NCBI GenBank assembly: GCA_902774185.1
Contig: CACYHE010000010.1
Location: 52,962-116,961 of the forward strand
Direction of reading: 5' to 3'
DNA from: an uncultured Bacteroidales bacterium
GTDB taxonomy: Bacteria; Bacteroidota; Bacteroidia; Bacteroidales; Paludibacteraceae
DNA: 64,000 nt
Positions 10,701 to 17,577 of the stretch are shown here, in pieces; position 1 is the stretch's first letter, and each line of letters opens with the position of its first letter. A model generated the notes under the pieces. That model was given only the letters and a program-made list of their open reading frames with translations. It was not told the origin of the DNA and ran no database searches. The position numbers and the translations under genes were made by a program.

Positions 10701-11365
10701 CTCGGATCGCTGGATACATAGTTCACAACGCGGTCAACAAACTTCCCGTTGTACATTCTGTATGCCGGTTGCTCAATCACATCACCTGAATATACAATCT
10801 CCGGATCATCCGTATTGTCAAACACGATCGTCGGAGTCAGTTTATTCACCGTTACCGTAAACTCATCCGTTGCCGATACATAATAATCCGTCTGTGCTTG
10901 CGTAGCACGTATCGTATAGATACCCACTTGCGTAGCAGAGAACATATTCTCGCCATCTATCGCTGCATTCGCTTTATTATCACCAATAACCTCAAACGAA
11001 ATAGTACCCGCACGGCTGGCTTCTATTGCATCCTCTATCTTCTCTTCTACCAGATCATCCAAATCAATCTTACACTCATTGAGATCATCATTGATGCCGG
11101 CAACTTTAACCTTTACCTCACCGTTATTCATCTCAATACCGCCATCAGCACGACTAATCGTCACCGGCATCGTAAAGGTCTTGCTATTATACATTCCGCC
11201 ATCCGTCGGTGTAAACGTTACAGAATAATCATGACTTCCTGCTGCATCATGAACAGTTGTTCCATTAAGCGATGTCCATGTAAACGTACCTGCAACCGGC
11301 GTATTCTCCACACCTCTAAGCGTCACCGTTGCCAAACCTTCGCTCAACTGTCGGATTCGTCGCAA
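4733..11365 (-). CDS. Giant secreted Ig-like repeat protein, 3' part (frameshifted from its 5' part)
   Basis: About 2200 residues of a giant exported protein, cut from its signal-bearing 5' part (11316-13616) by a one-base frameshift; the TTG at 11365 is probably not a real start. Most of it is Ig-like modules of about 80-100 residues with recurring hinges (QTITW, LPTIETLPT, SSGLPITY) resembling bacterial Ig-like and MBG-type repeats. Near residues 1640-1750 there is a parallel-beta or autotransporter-like stretch (VWNLNENW, VTVKDGAVLTIG). The last ~30 residues (VRKVIIDNTLYIITPEGKMYD...) match the tail shared by six proteins here, probably a sorting or anchoring signal. The role may be adhesive or structural; no enzyme motif was found. 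Confidence 0.8.
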   Translation of the reverse strand: MRRIRQLSEGLATVTLRGVENTPVAGTFTWTSLNGTTVHDAAGSHDYSVTFTPTDGGMYNSKTFTMPVTISRADGGIEMNNGEVKVKVAGINDDLNECKIDLDDLVEEKIEDAIEASRAGTISFEVIGDNKANAAIDGENMFSATQVGIYTIRATQAQTDYYVSATDEFTVTVNKLTPTIVFDNTDDPEIVYSGDVIEQPAYRMYNGKFVDRVVNYVSSDPSDQGAIYVGGTTLTARNVTAPEGSAVQVTITALTTADALYEEAEETVSHNYAVRAKRSPIFTMDSYVNENGTKTLNIGEQAIITYNENTDANLTVGTAAEHEYVSYVHEPANHRVIVTAVKGTVVGDGVQEIIVNQPGNDYLFPRNITYTFTVKKNVSALSLDGLTTTMNVEDTVAAPYTGLVNTAEDVLFSCSLEGSMKYEDGKLIALQAGTSTVTFSQPATEYWTGISESKTITVSKRNPNLTTELSNRHAWYSIIEHPFKSLNTEKPFTIESSNETLAKYIKEEDKIYVYGTSGNVTFTVNQEENYKYNAVVNYQKTFTIFQPSNRLPMTLTSGNLEDYQGGGSGSISWNGGGVVVGSTSTLAGPGGWEAKSIILKFVGVPDKLSFDFENTSGIATQYGWHFYQSSNGSDWNLIKEYQDALMNSTGGTSEGSESNLQLDPATQYIKLEYHGNYGGRFKNVHVTERKEITPRDATKDFGLGYNGNDPTMRAITVDWYNVKPCTVTITGTDADKFVLDEGSKTINSQLDHSGTVNLMVSYKHETNSETTHTATLHIEDVDGNYADVTLNGQTTPAPQTIIWRNDLTPMPIEGSFQNAAMVATGQSVTLVSDHPEIVRVVDNTTLEPVSAGTARVTATAAGSTKWAETTDYMDIEVTTLKVQYITWTDNLSNRKCEEGQTVNITLTATSSAGLPITYELDGDAQAFASISGNVLSLTGWGNGQVIAKQVGDAEYVAVQASKSLVSRNPNAKCRPLVGEYKDEYTLHTLAVKEIPIYGEPDSVTFWAKCDASALWGMWVAEEYDGSYHDVQEISRLGDPNITSNYQHYSFPLHRNATAVKLYTKTGATMTRTFKNVEIPLAKYLELAENTMNFSQVDKGSTKTQSFYINYSNLSGVLEVEMENKENMQFTVVTTTVGEDCGDIAQNVRIDISCTGSTLGTEENAIIVHNNDQSLRIPVSATVVLPSQTITWEQETDIFTTDHVVLSATATSELPVSFTSGNTDIAEVVYEAGVYSLDIKKYGDVEITAHQAGNENWSAATDKTLTFHISRVVPEVTTWPTAQVILPNTVGGATLNGGVAPEGIAGSFQWEDESQTVTREAHTFNVVFVPNNTNYYETVSHALEIEILKTPQTITWNRANVSEEGCSNVVILDATASSGLPITYHSSDSTKAYAIDAVINEVAVKKLYILKGGDVTITAVQPGDETYAAAPDVAKTITLIRVLPTIETLPTATDMFVHHFLSNSTPQGGVVKAGENTVTGVFNWSDGSELMDFPGTNQRTVVFHPYNSDFYQEVSAVIDVEVQRFAPTIIHNFTTETKVFGTQLSEFTLNGSGKGYDYTDPAHYEIEGTFAWKDENYIPSVSEEKAIMVFHPTHTEWYDDVEIEVPITITKAAIVNATATATMFYGQVLGDAVLTNTTQGIVNGTMGVVAGTVTWDSSLDMMEYYTEGTHPGLLIRFTPTDPNYEPIEIAGKAVLTVEAGYVFDGNNGESTVWNLNENWQGNETPMNNEKVVILANVDVTGEITVDAMTIKEGVTVTVKDGAVLTIGNSDSYIREHYGNLHVENGGQVILGSGELKVNDFVLEAKLGDLNNLGNSGQVSNPATLKVNGNAYFDLALDPSGECSPGWYTFTVPFPVDALNGVTRFDNTTHLEKAIKNEVNYAIMDYSENRRVVSGYGWKKYRSVMQPGQCYTMTIDDVDNVYRFKMVKDGTFNNQMNAVLAYTDVESEHNGWNGLGNGTLAYADLSASGIDKVHVYSHGTNSYTPVYMDEYTYVVGSTYFVKAIEMNSEITYTHSGANHTLRAPKRSVETISEFALSLTNESNQVTDRLYVGASEDALNTFEAGRELTKFATPTDAKTAQIWANAYGLQICDIDMLLNNGNANCTLGMFAPKAGKYTLSIKRAPEDAELYLTYNDNIIWNLTENPYVFDLTKGTTNGYGLCVKARAPQVATGVEQSEFNDQSSVRKVIIDNTLYIITPEGKMYDIVGKSVKY

Positions 11366-13616
11366 TATTCGGAGTCACTTTGTTCACTTGTACGCCATTT
11401 ACTGTCGTTGAAGCTGCTGAATATACATTACTACCCGGCTGTGTTGCTGTAATTGCAATCGTCCCGCTCTGCAAGAACGTCATTACATTGCCATTAAACG
11501 ATGCCACACCTGCCGGACTTGCCGAATATTCAAACTCAGTCAAACCCGAGTTTGACTCTGCGCTCAACTCAATTCGATCCGTCGTGTTATAACTACTCTC
11601 GATAGAGGTAGAAGTAATACTCTGCGTCAACTTGCTGATTTCTACAGACAAAGAACAAGTCCGCAAAGTAACACCGGTATTATCTTTGATATAGATGACT
11701 CCGCCGTCTTCTCCTTCATCTGCCCCTGCCGTATAAGAAACAGAGATCGGTTGCGTACCGTAATCACCGCAATCACCAAACTCGGTAGGAGATACGGTAA
11801 ATTTAGCATTCGAGCACTCTACAAAAATCGGATAGTTGGCATAGTTCACATTGAAACTCTTAGCAGATGTTGCCGTATTCGGGAACGTCTCAAACGCCAA
11901 AGAACTGGTGGAAAGATTGCAATATTTCTGATGCGTATAACTTACGGCATTGATATAATATCCATTCGTCGCATCAGTAGTGATCCTCACCGACTTAGCG
12001 TTGATGTAACTGGACAAATTAATATTGCTATTCGAAAGAGAATTATTTATATCACTTGCAGAATACTCTTTGGTATACAACTTGGTTCCAGTTCCATTCC
12101 GACCGCTATAGAACTCGACACTCAAACCATTCAAATAAACATCGAACAATCCCGTTTTCATTCGGCTGAACGAAACCGTCATCGTTTCCGGGATATCAAT
12201 ATTGTACGTTACAGACGAACTCTTAATCGAAACTTGCGAATTAACCAATACCGTGTTTGCATCGCATACTTTCGTCGGATCTATAACCTTTACAGGCAGA
12301 GAAACATTGGATGCAGGAGCGTAGGTACCATTACCGGCTTGCTTTGCCAGAATAGTGGTATTCTTGCATTCCGTTGCCGAATAAGTCAGCGTCCATGTGT
12401 TTCCGCTCTGCGTCAGCGACAATCCTGTTTTGTCACCACTCAGTTCATAACTTACTGCCAAACCACTGGAAGCTGTTGCGTTCAACGTAATGGACTTTGT
12501 GCCATCCGTTGTTTTCAAACGCGAGAAATCTTGCGTCCATGTAATATGCTGTTTCTCTAGATTAGTAATCGTAATATCTTTGGTAAAATCCTTGTCCGCA
12601 TAAATATCATTACCCGCAACATGCGCCGTAATGGTAATCGTCCCCGATGTAGCAGCTTTCATGACTGCCGTGTTACCCGTACATGTCACATACGTGCTAT
12701 TTCCTGACAAAGTAACTGTCAAGTCGTTACTATTCGATGCCGACAACTCGTCATCCACATTGAAAATCGCATCATTAGAAGACCATGTCACCGTCGGTTG
12801 CAACTTATTCGTCGTACCCGTCAAGTAAACCGTTTTTGAATAACTTCCATACGTATCGGTAATCTTCAGTTTTGCAGTATGCGTACCGGCTTTCGTGTGC
12901 TTGTACGTTACCGTAAAGTGAGAAGTATTGTATTTTCCCGCCTCCGAGTTAACATCCACGCTTACCGAGAACAAACCTTCAGCATCATCCGTAATCTCAT
13001 AACTCATCGCCGGAACGTTACACCAAGCCACATTCACTTGTCCGCTCGTCGATTCCGAGTTAATATCCGCCGTACCACAATCCAAATCCGTCTTCGTCGG
13101 ATTGTTCAAGTACTGCGCCATAGTTACTTTAATATTCTTAAACTTTCTCGTATAAGAACCTCCAAAAGAAAAGGTAATAGAAGTTGCATCTACATTGCAA
13201 TTCTTGCTTCCCGAATAGGTTGTATAAGAAGTACTCGGTTTTTCATCAAACAAAGTATTATTTTTGCTATCTTTTACTACAAGGTTTCCAACTGCTGTAT
13301 ATGCACTTCTTTGAGCGTCAAAAGTTAACGCTTTTCCAGGACCGGATAAGTTATACGTTTTTTCTCCAGACATAAACCAACTCTGCTCCCCCGTATCATA
13401 CAGCACATACCACGTGCCATTTTTCTTGACACCTTGTCCACTTCCGCTCCATGCAGCAAAAGTCTCCTCATTCACGCCAAAAAGCCCAAACGCTACGAAC
13501 AGCATCGGGGCAATTACGTGGTAAATACGGGGTAAATACGTATGAATCCTAGACTTTACTCCTAAGAGAAAGCTAATCACACTCTGAGAATTATCTATTA
13601 AGTACATATTCTTCAT
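11316..13616 (-). CDS. Giant secreted Ig-like repeat protein, 5' part with signal sequence
   Basis: 766 residues, the N-terminal part of the same giant protein. A hydrophobic segment at about residues 34-52 (VIAPMLFVAFGLFG) after a long, basic leader looks like an unusual signal peptide; cleavage near FAAWSG is likely. Then come a beta-rich domain (FSFGGSYTRKFKNIKVTM, also seen in the next gene) and Ig-like modules with ITWTQDFSRL and SSGLAVSYELSGD hinges. The frame ends at a TAG at 11316-11318 shortly after KVTPNIATNPTVE, while the overlapping frame continues with SEGLATVTLRG as the module pattern predicts. The whole span, 8884 bases, is one base more than a multiple of three, so removing one base gives about 2960 residues. 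Confidence 0.8.
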   Translation of the reverse strand: MKNMYLIDNSQSVISFLLGVKSRIHTYLPRIYHVIAPMLFVAFGLFGVNEETFAAWSGSGQGVKKNGTWYVLYDTGEQSWFMSGEKTYNLSGPGKALTFDAQRSAYTAVGNLVVKDSKNNTLFDEKPSTSYTTYSGSKNCNVDATSITFSFGGSYTRKFKNIKVTMAQYLNNPTKTDLDCGTADINSESTSGQVNVAWCNVPAMSYEITDDAEGLFSVSVDVNSEAGKYNTSHFTVTYKHTKAGTHTAKLKITDTYGSYSKTVYLTGTTNKLQPTVTWSSNDAIFNVDDELSASNSNDLTVTLSGNSTYVTCTGNTAVMKAATSGTITITAHVAGNDIYADKDFTKDITITNLEKQHITWTQDFSRLKTTDGTKSITLNATASSGLAVSYELSGDKTGLSLTQSGNTWTLTYSATECKNTTILAKQAGNGTYAPASNVSLPVKVIDPTKVCDANTVLVNSQVSIKSSSVTYNIDIPETMTVSFSRMKTGLFDVYLNGLSVEFYSGRNGTGTKLYTKEYSASDINNSLSNSNINLSSYINAKSVRITTDATNGYYINAVSYTHQKYCNLSTSSLAFETFPNTATSAKSFNVNYANYPIFVECSNAKFTVSPTEFGDCGDYGTQPISVSYTAGADEGEDGGVIYIKDNTGVTLRTCSLSVEISKLTQSITSTSIESSYNTTDRIELSAESNSGLTEFEYSASPAGVASFNGNVMTFLQSGTIAITATQPGSNVYSAASTTVNGVQVNKVTPNIATNPTVERRFGNGDA

Positions 13617-13821
13617 ATCTTTCTTAACCTTAAATTTCTTGTTTGTTGTATTTCTGCGTGTCGTTTTGCCGCTTTCAAAAAACTGTCGTGACGGTTTGAC
13701 GGTTTGACGGTTTTAAAAATTGTCGTGACACTTTGACACTTTTGCTATCTTGATTTTACAAAATGTACGATTATTAAGATTTGATGTGCATTTTATTAGC
13801 CGTACTTCGCAAAATCGAGTG
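13617..13821 (-). other. Long 5' leader of the giant gene with 8-bp direct repeats
   Basis: About 200 bases lie between the promoter (13822-13853) and the ATG at 13616. They hold three direct copies of tgacggtt (13689-13712) and two copies of tgtcgtgac (13684 and 13721). I see no ORF or hairpin strong enough to name a riboswitch. With the promoter and the terminator of the next gene, this accounts for the whole intergenic stretch 13617-13991. Confidence 0.5.
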
Positions 13822-13853
13822 CAAAATTAATATTTTCCATTGACATATGCAAA
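13822..13853 (-). promoter_or_regulatory. Promoter of the giant Ig-like gene
   Basis: On the minus strand: TTTG at 13853-13850, 20 bp, TAATTTTG at 13829-13822. The extended -33 box reads TTTGCATATGTC. The transcript would start near 13817. Confidence 0.85.
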
Positions 13854-13935
13854 TATTTACGCGCGTATGCGTGCGATTAATAATATAGTATAGCCGATTC
13901 TTAAAAAATGCTATGTTTAAGAACGCAAAATAGTA

Positions 13936-13972
13936 CAAAAAAATAGCAACGGCTTAAAAACCGTTGCTATTT
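13936..13972 (-). terminator. Intrinsic terminator after the 727-residue Ig-like gene
   Basis: A perfect 12-bp stem, AAATAGCAACGG with CCGTTGCTATTT (13961-13972 and 13941-13952), has an 8-base loop and is followed on the minus strand by a run of seven T (13943-13937). It lies 20 bp past the stop codon at 13992. Confidence 0.9.
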
Positions 13973-13991
13973 CATAGTACGCCGTTTGAAC

Positions 13992-16175
13992 TTACTCTAC
14001 GCGTTCGCCGGTAGCGGTATAAACCGACTCACCACGACGGATATAGAGCACGCCTTTACGGATGAATTTAGCGGCTTTGCCTTCTGCGTTTATATTCTCA
14101 ACGCCTTCGCTACGAGTAACGTTAACGATCAGTTTTACAATCGATTGGCAACCTTTCTCGGTTTTTCCTTCTTGGATAAACTCAATAGCCGGCACATGCT
14201 CATTAGTGGTCTCAAACTGACCGCTAAATGTCTCTTGATCAAGAACCCATTCGCCCTCCGGTAGTTCGATGATTTCACCTGCTACTACCATAAGCGGTTC
14301 AAGCTCTTCATAACTATTCTCATTCACCGTAACGGTAACGAGATAAAGGGTATCACGCGTGTCGCCTTCTGCGGTTATTTGGTCTTCTCCTGCCTCAAAA
14401 TACCATTTGCCACGGTACTCAGCCGAGTCTCCTTCGCAGAACTCAATCGGGTATTCCACATTCAGCGTTTTCAACTTATTGACAGTAAGATGTAAGGTAA
14501 TAGTGGAGTCACAGCCGGCTACGTTAGTGGTTGTATAAGGCAAGTCGTAAGTATCTACTGCATAAATAGATAGGTCGTAACCGTTCCACGTCTTCTCTTC
14601 GCCCACCTCAATCGTCATGGATTCATTGACATACGACTTCTTCAGCTCGGTAATAGTCACCATATAGAGGGTATCACGGATTACTCCCACAGCCTCAATC
14701 TGATCTTTACCGGCCTCCGTATAGGTCTTGTCACGATAATCCACAGAACCGCCTTCGCAGAACTCAAGTGCCACCGGTACTTCGAGCGTCGGTTGTTTGG
14801 TCACCGTCAAGGTAAGGATTACGGTTGAATCACATCCTACCGCATTTTCGGTGGTAAAATACATAATATGTACGCCTACGGTCGAATCGCTGAGTGCAGC
14901 GCCATTCCAACTGGCACGGTCACCATAGGTAATGGTCAACGATTCCTTACTTGTCGATGCGTGATTAATGGTGATAGCTACATGTACGATGGAATCACCG
15001 CCCATATAGTTTTTGCCAACCGTCACATCCTCTTTGGTTGTTTCGGTATATACCTTATTAAAGAAAGTTACATTCTCGTCACAGGTCGTCTTTTCAAACT
15101 CACCATAAGTCGTCGGAGCAACGATAGTAATCGTCTTTACGACATCTGCAGCAGGATTGTATTTATAGTTTCCACCCTGCTTAGCCGTAACTTGCGTTGT
15201 TCCGGCATATAAGGTCTTGAACGCTCCATTCTCAAATTTGAGAACTTTCGGATTAGCGATATCGTAGCTCACTTCCAAACTGCTGGTAGCCGTTGCAACA
15301 GGAATTGCATCACCGAAGTTATAAGACTCTTCCGGTTCCCAAATAATGGTCTGATCATATTTCTCCACTTTACCGGAAACAGCCACTTGCGCCGATTTGC
15401 CACGACCAGCCACAGTAACGGTACCGCTATACTCACCAGCTTCATTTGTCAGCATACCTACGGAAATCGTTTGAGTTACTTTGTAATCATAGAGACTTCC
15501 AAATGACGCTGGGTCAACGGTAAAATGAGCGTCCGAGCTGGTAGCCGAAGGCTCCATACCTGTGTAGTTGATGGTAAAGGTCTTCGCCTCCACAACGTCA
15601 TCTACTTTCAGCGTACCGAAATCAAGCGTAGCCTCCGAAGGCTCTCCCAATAAGATTTGCTCCGTTACCTTAATATTCTTGAAATAACCGGCAAAGTTAC
15701 CGCTATAATACATACGGATATAACGAGTACCCGTTTTCAGGTTTACCGTTTGAGAAGTGAAAGTCTTCGAGTTATTATTCGTGGTCCATGCATTGGTCCA
15801 AGTGGAACCGTTAGCACTCTCATCTACATACCAGTCAGGAGCTTGCGTCGCCTCTTTAAAACTCTTAGACGCGCTAGTTGTATTAGTCGCGTACTGGAAC
15901 GTAAGTTGATTCGGCACACCAGCAGCCAGAGCAATTACTACACCTTTGTCATCCCAGTTCCAGGCAGGGGTACCAGCAGCAATACTTGTCGATGAACCGC
16001 CGCAACGGATTTGACCATTATCCCAAACCACTTCCGAACCATTGGGAACAATTTTGGAAATAACCGTTTGATTGTTGTTAAAATCCGCTTGCGATAATAC
16101 CGCGCCATAATTAAGCGCCGCAAAGGCACCAACGGAAAGTAACATTGCACTTAAAATAGTAAAAATTTTCTTCAT
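13992..16175 (-). CDS. Secreted Ig-like repeat protein with shared C-terminal tail
   Basis: 727 residues with a clear signal peptide (MKKIFTILSAMLLSVGAFA). Residues 20-150 form a beta-sandwich-like region (YIRMYYSGNFAGYFKNIKVTE) also seen in the giant protein. Ig-like modules follow, then three or four repeats containing AGCDSTITLHLTVNK or GCDSTVILTLTV, joined by FCEGGSVDYRDKTY and FCEGDSAEYRGKWY; such repeats are common in exported Bacteroidota proteins. The last residues (KFIRKGVLYIRRGESVYTATG) carry the shared tail. It has its own promoter and terminator, so it is a single-gene unit. Probably surface-exposed; no catalytic motif was found. Confidence 0.85.
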   Translation of the reverse strand: MKKIFTILSAMLLSVGAFAALNYGAVLSQADFNNNQTVISKIVPNGSEVVWDNGQIRCGGSSTSIAAGTPAWNWDDKGVVIALAAGVPNQLTFQYATNTTSASKSFKEATQAPDWYVDESANGSTWTNAWTTNNNSKTFTSQTVNLKTGTRYIRMYYSGNFAGYFKNIKVTEQILLGEPSEATLDFGTLKVDDVVEAKTFTINYTGMEPSATSSDAHFTVDPASFGSLYDYKVTQTISVGMLTNEAGEYSGTVTVAGRGKSAQVAVSGKVEKYDQTIIWEPEESYNFGDAIPVATATSSLEVSYDIANPKVLKFENGAFKTLYAGTTQVTAKQGGNYKYNPAADVVKTITIVAPTTYGEFEKTTCDENVTFFNKVYTETTKEDVTVGKNYMGGDSIVHVAITINHASTSKESLTITYGDRASWNGAALSDSTVGVHIMYFTTENAVGCDSTVILTLTVTKQPTLEVPVALEFCEGGSVDYRDKTYTEAGKDQIEAVGVIRDTLYMVTITELKKSYVNESMTIEVGEEKTWNGYDLSIYAVDTYDLPYTTTNVAGCDSTITLHLTVNKLKTLNVEYPIEFCEGDSAEYRGKWYFEAGEDQITAEGDTRDTLYLVTVTVNENSYEELEPLMVVAGEIIELPEGEWVLDQETFSGQFETTNEHVPAIEFIQEGKTEKGCQSIVKLIVNVTRSEGVENINAEGKAAKFIRKGVLYIRRGESVYTATGERVE

Positions 16176-16226
16176 ATTCTATTGTTATTTTTTATATCAA
16201 TCTTAATTTTCGTGCCAAAAAACGTG

Positions 16227-16258
16227 CAAAATTACTATATTTCTTTGAAATATACAAA
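16227..16258 (-). promoter_or_regulatory. Promoter of the 727-residue Ig-like gene
   Basis: On the minus strand: TTTG at 16258-16255, 20 bp, TAATTTTG at 16234-16227. The -33 box abuts the terminator of the upstream peptidase operon. Confidence 0.85.
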
Positions 16259-16284
16259 AAAATCGCACACATTCGTGCGCGATT
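16256..16284 (-). terminator. Intrinsic terminator of the M6-peptidase/S26/PqqD operon
   Basis: On the minus strand a stem AAATCGCGCAC (16284-16275 and next base) pairs with GTGTGCGATTT around a short GAAT-type loop, followed by a T run (plus-strand A run 16256-16262). It lies about 35 bp past the stop of the PqqD-like gene. Confidence 0.8.
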
Positions 16285-16317
16285 TATAATAGGGTGCAAC
16301 CGATTCTTAAAAAAAGA

Positions 16318-16584
16318 CTATTCTATCACTCCGGCTTCGAGCCAGGAGTCAATAGTTGCTTGAACGTCCTGCATGGCTTTTTCGGGTTGCACGTCGTACT
16401 CTTCGCAAAGTGCTTTGGTTAGCGATTGTACGTCAAAAGGACCTTGTGCGGCTTGTTCCCACAAGAAAGCGGCTGTCTCATTGAGCGTGATCATCTTGTT
16501 GAAGTTGATGAGCGCCATCGACTCTCCTACCAGAATGTATTCGTTGCCTAACTTACGCAACTTAAATCCATCAATTGTTTTCAT
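16318..16584 (-). CDS. PqqD-like protein (RiPP recognition element fold)
   Basis: 88 residues matching the PqqD family: a short beta hairpin (YILVGESMALINFNKMITLNE), the TAAFLWE helix start, and a winged-helix C-terminus with LTKALCEEYDV and a final DSWLEAGVIE. PqqD-type domains bind leader peptides of ribosomally made, modified peptides and hand them to a maturase. No radical SAM or other maturase and no obvious precursor is nearby. It is the last gene of an operon led by two M6 peptidases and follows an S26-like peptidase, a PqqD/S26 pairing I know from other Bacteroidales. The role is not established. Confidence 0.75.
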   Translation of the reverse strand: MKTIDGFKLRKLGNEYILVGESMALINFNKMITLNETAAFLWEQAAQGPFDVQSLTKALCEEYDVQPEKAMQDVQATIDSWLEAGVIE

Positions 16585-16603
16585 ATTATTTACACATTAC
16601 ACA

Positions 16604-17056
16604 TTACACATCATACATCATACGCAAGTATGTATGTCTATAAATCTTTAATAACCATTTTCGTACGGGTTTTAGCCAAAACCACAGATATCCTCTCGTA
16701 ATCGGTTTTTTGCGCCCTTTCGGACTCTCTATCCGCTTTACACGACCTATGATATCGCCCCGTTTGCAATATTCTTCGCCGCCTAAGTTTCCGTCTCCTT
16801 GCAATACGAACGTATCGTCCTCTATTCGCACCAAGCGATGTAAGACATAGGTCTGTCTTCCGCAAAGCGTTTGCACTTGTGCCAAGATTATATCGCCACG
16901 ACGGGGAGCGTTGGTTACGGATTCCAAAATGACGCTGTCTTTATCGCCTTCGATGAAGGGGCGCATACTGACGCCGGAAGGGGTAAAACGCACTTCTTTT
17001 CCTTCGGAAAGCAGTCGTGCGAGTTCAGGGATCAATATGTCATTGGCTACTCTCAT
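16604..17056 (-). CDS. S24/S26-family signal-peptidase-like protein with Ser/His arrangement
   Basis: 150 residues from ATG 17056, chosen over the longer reading from 17077 because it overlaps the upstream stop as ATGA and matches the usual start of the family (NDILIPELARLLSEGKEVRF). The likely nucleophile is the serine of SGVSMRPF. A following APRRGDIILAQ and YVLHRLVRIEDD with a conserved QGDGN box put a histidine where bacterial type I signal peptidases have lysine, as in SipW and eukaryotic SEC11 enzymes. No N-terminal membrane helix is visible; the C-terminus (GYLWFWLKPVRKWLLKIY) could touch the membrane. It probably cleaves a leader or signal peptide; the substrate is unknown. Confidence 0.75.
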   Translation of the reverse strand: MRVANDILIPELARLLSEGKEVRFTPSGVSMRPFIEGDKDSVILESVTNAPRRGDIILAQVQTLCGRQTYVLHRLVRIEDDTFVLQGDGNLGGEEYCKRGDIIGRVKRIESPKGRKKPITRGYLWFWLKPVRKWLLKIYRHTYLRMMYDV

Positions 17057-17574
17057 TCCGGAAAATAGAGGAAACAATTACAGTCCCCAAACGTATAGGT
17101 CATTTTCCAAACAGCCGCTTTTTTTCCATAACGGTTGCGAATACGGACATAATAACTGCCGGGCACAAAAGTGACTACCGTATGTCCTTTGGTATTAACA
17201 TCTTGAGCTATCGGCTTCGTCCAAGTAGAACCATCTCTGGAGAGGCATATTTCAAAATTATCATTGGCTGAGTTCTCCTGAAAATAATCGATGGTGATTC
17301 CGGCCAAGTGCTCTATTGGCGAAAGGATAACTTGATCGTACTTCTCCCGAAAATTGATACAAATACGTGTTCCGCCATAACATGCAGATCCAAAAGAGGC
17401 GCCATCGGAGCAGGTATAGGTGAGCTCAGTGGTCGTCCCGATGGTATTTCCTTCGGTATACACAATAGTGCCCGGAGAAGGCATCTCGTGGAAGTCATGC
17501 ACTAAGTCCTCAGCCCTGCTGATTGCAGAGCTGAGTGTTAGTGTAAGTAGTATGCCGATAGTCTTGAATTTCAT
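17053..17574 (-). CDS. Small secreted protein of unknown function
   Basis: 173 residues with a signal peptide (MKFKTIGILLTLTLSSAISRA) and a single beta-rich domain. Internal pieces such as FEICLSRDGSTWTKPI and GSYYVRIRNRYGKKAAVWKMTYTFGDC resemble the beta-sandwich found in the N-terminal regions of the Ig-like giants. It lacks the shared C-terminal tail and ends in cysteine-containing GDCNCFLYFPE. It starts three bases after the M6 gene upstream and its stop overlaps the S26 start, so it is tightly embedded in the operon and may be a substrate of the peptidases there. That is inference from position only. Confidence 0.7.
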   Translation of the reverse strand: MKFKTIGILLTLTLSSAISRAEDLVHDFHEMPSPGTIVYTEGNTIGTTTELTYTCSDGASFGSACYGGTRICINFREKYDQVILSPIEHLAGITIDYFQENSANDNFEICLSRDGSTWTKPIAQDVNTKGHTVVTFVPGSYYVRIRNRYGKKAAVWKMTYTFGDCNCFLYFPE

Positions 17575-17577
17575 ATA

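Noticed and set aside
4800-13600. Long open frames on the plus strand opposite the giant Ig-like gene (for example 6008-6901 and 9788-10789)
   Set aside because: They lack start signals, known motifs and normal composition (Arg/Ile/Cys-rich), and mirror the codon pattern of the real gene on the other strand.
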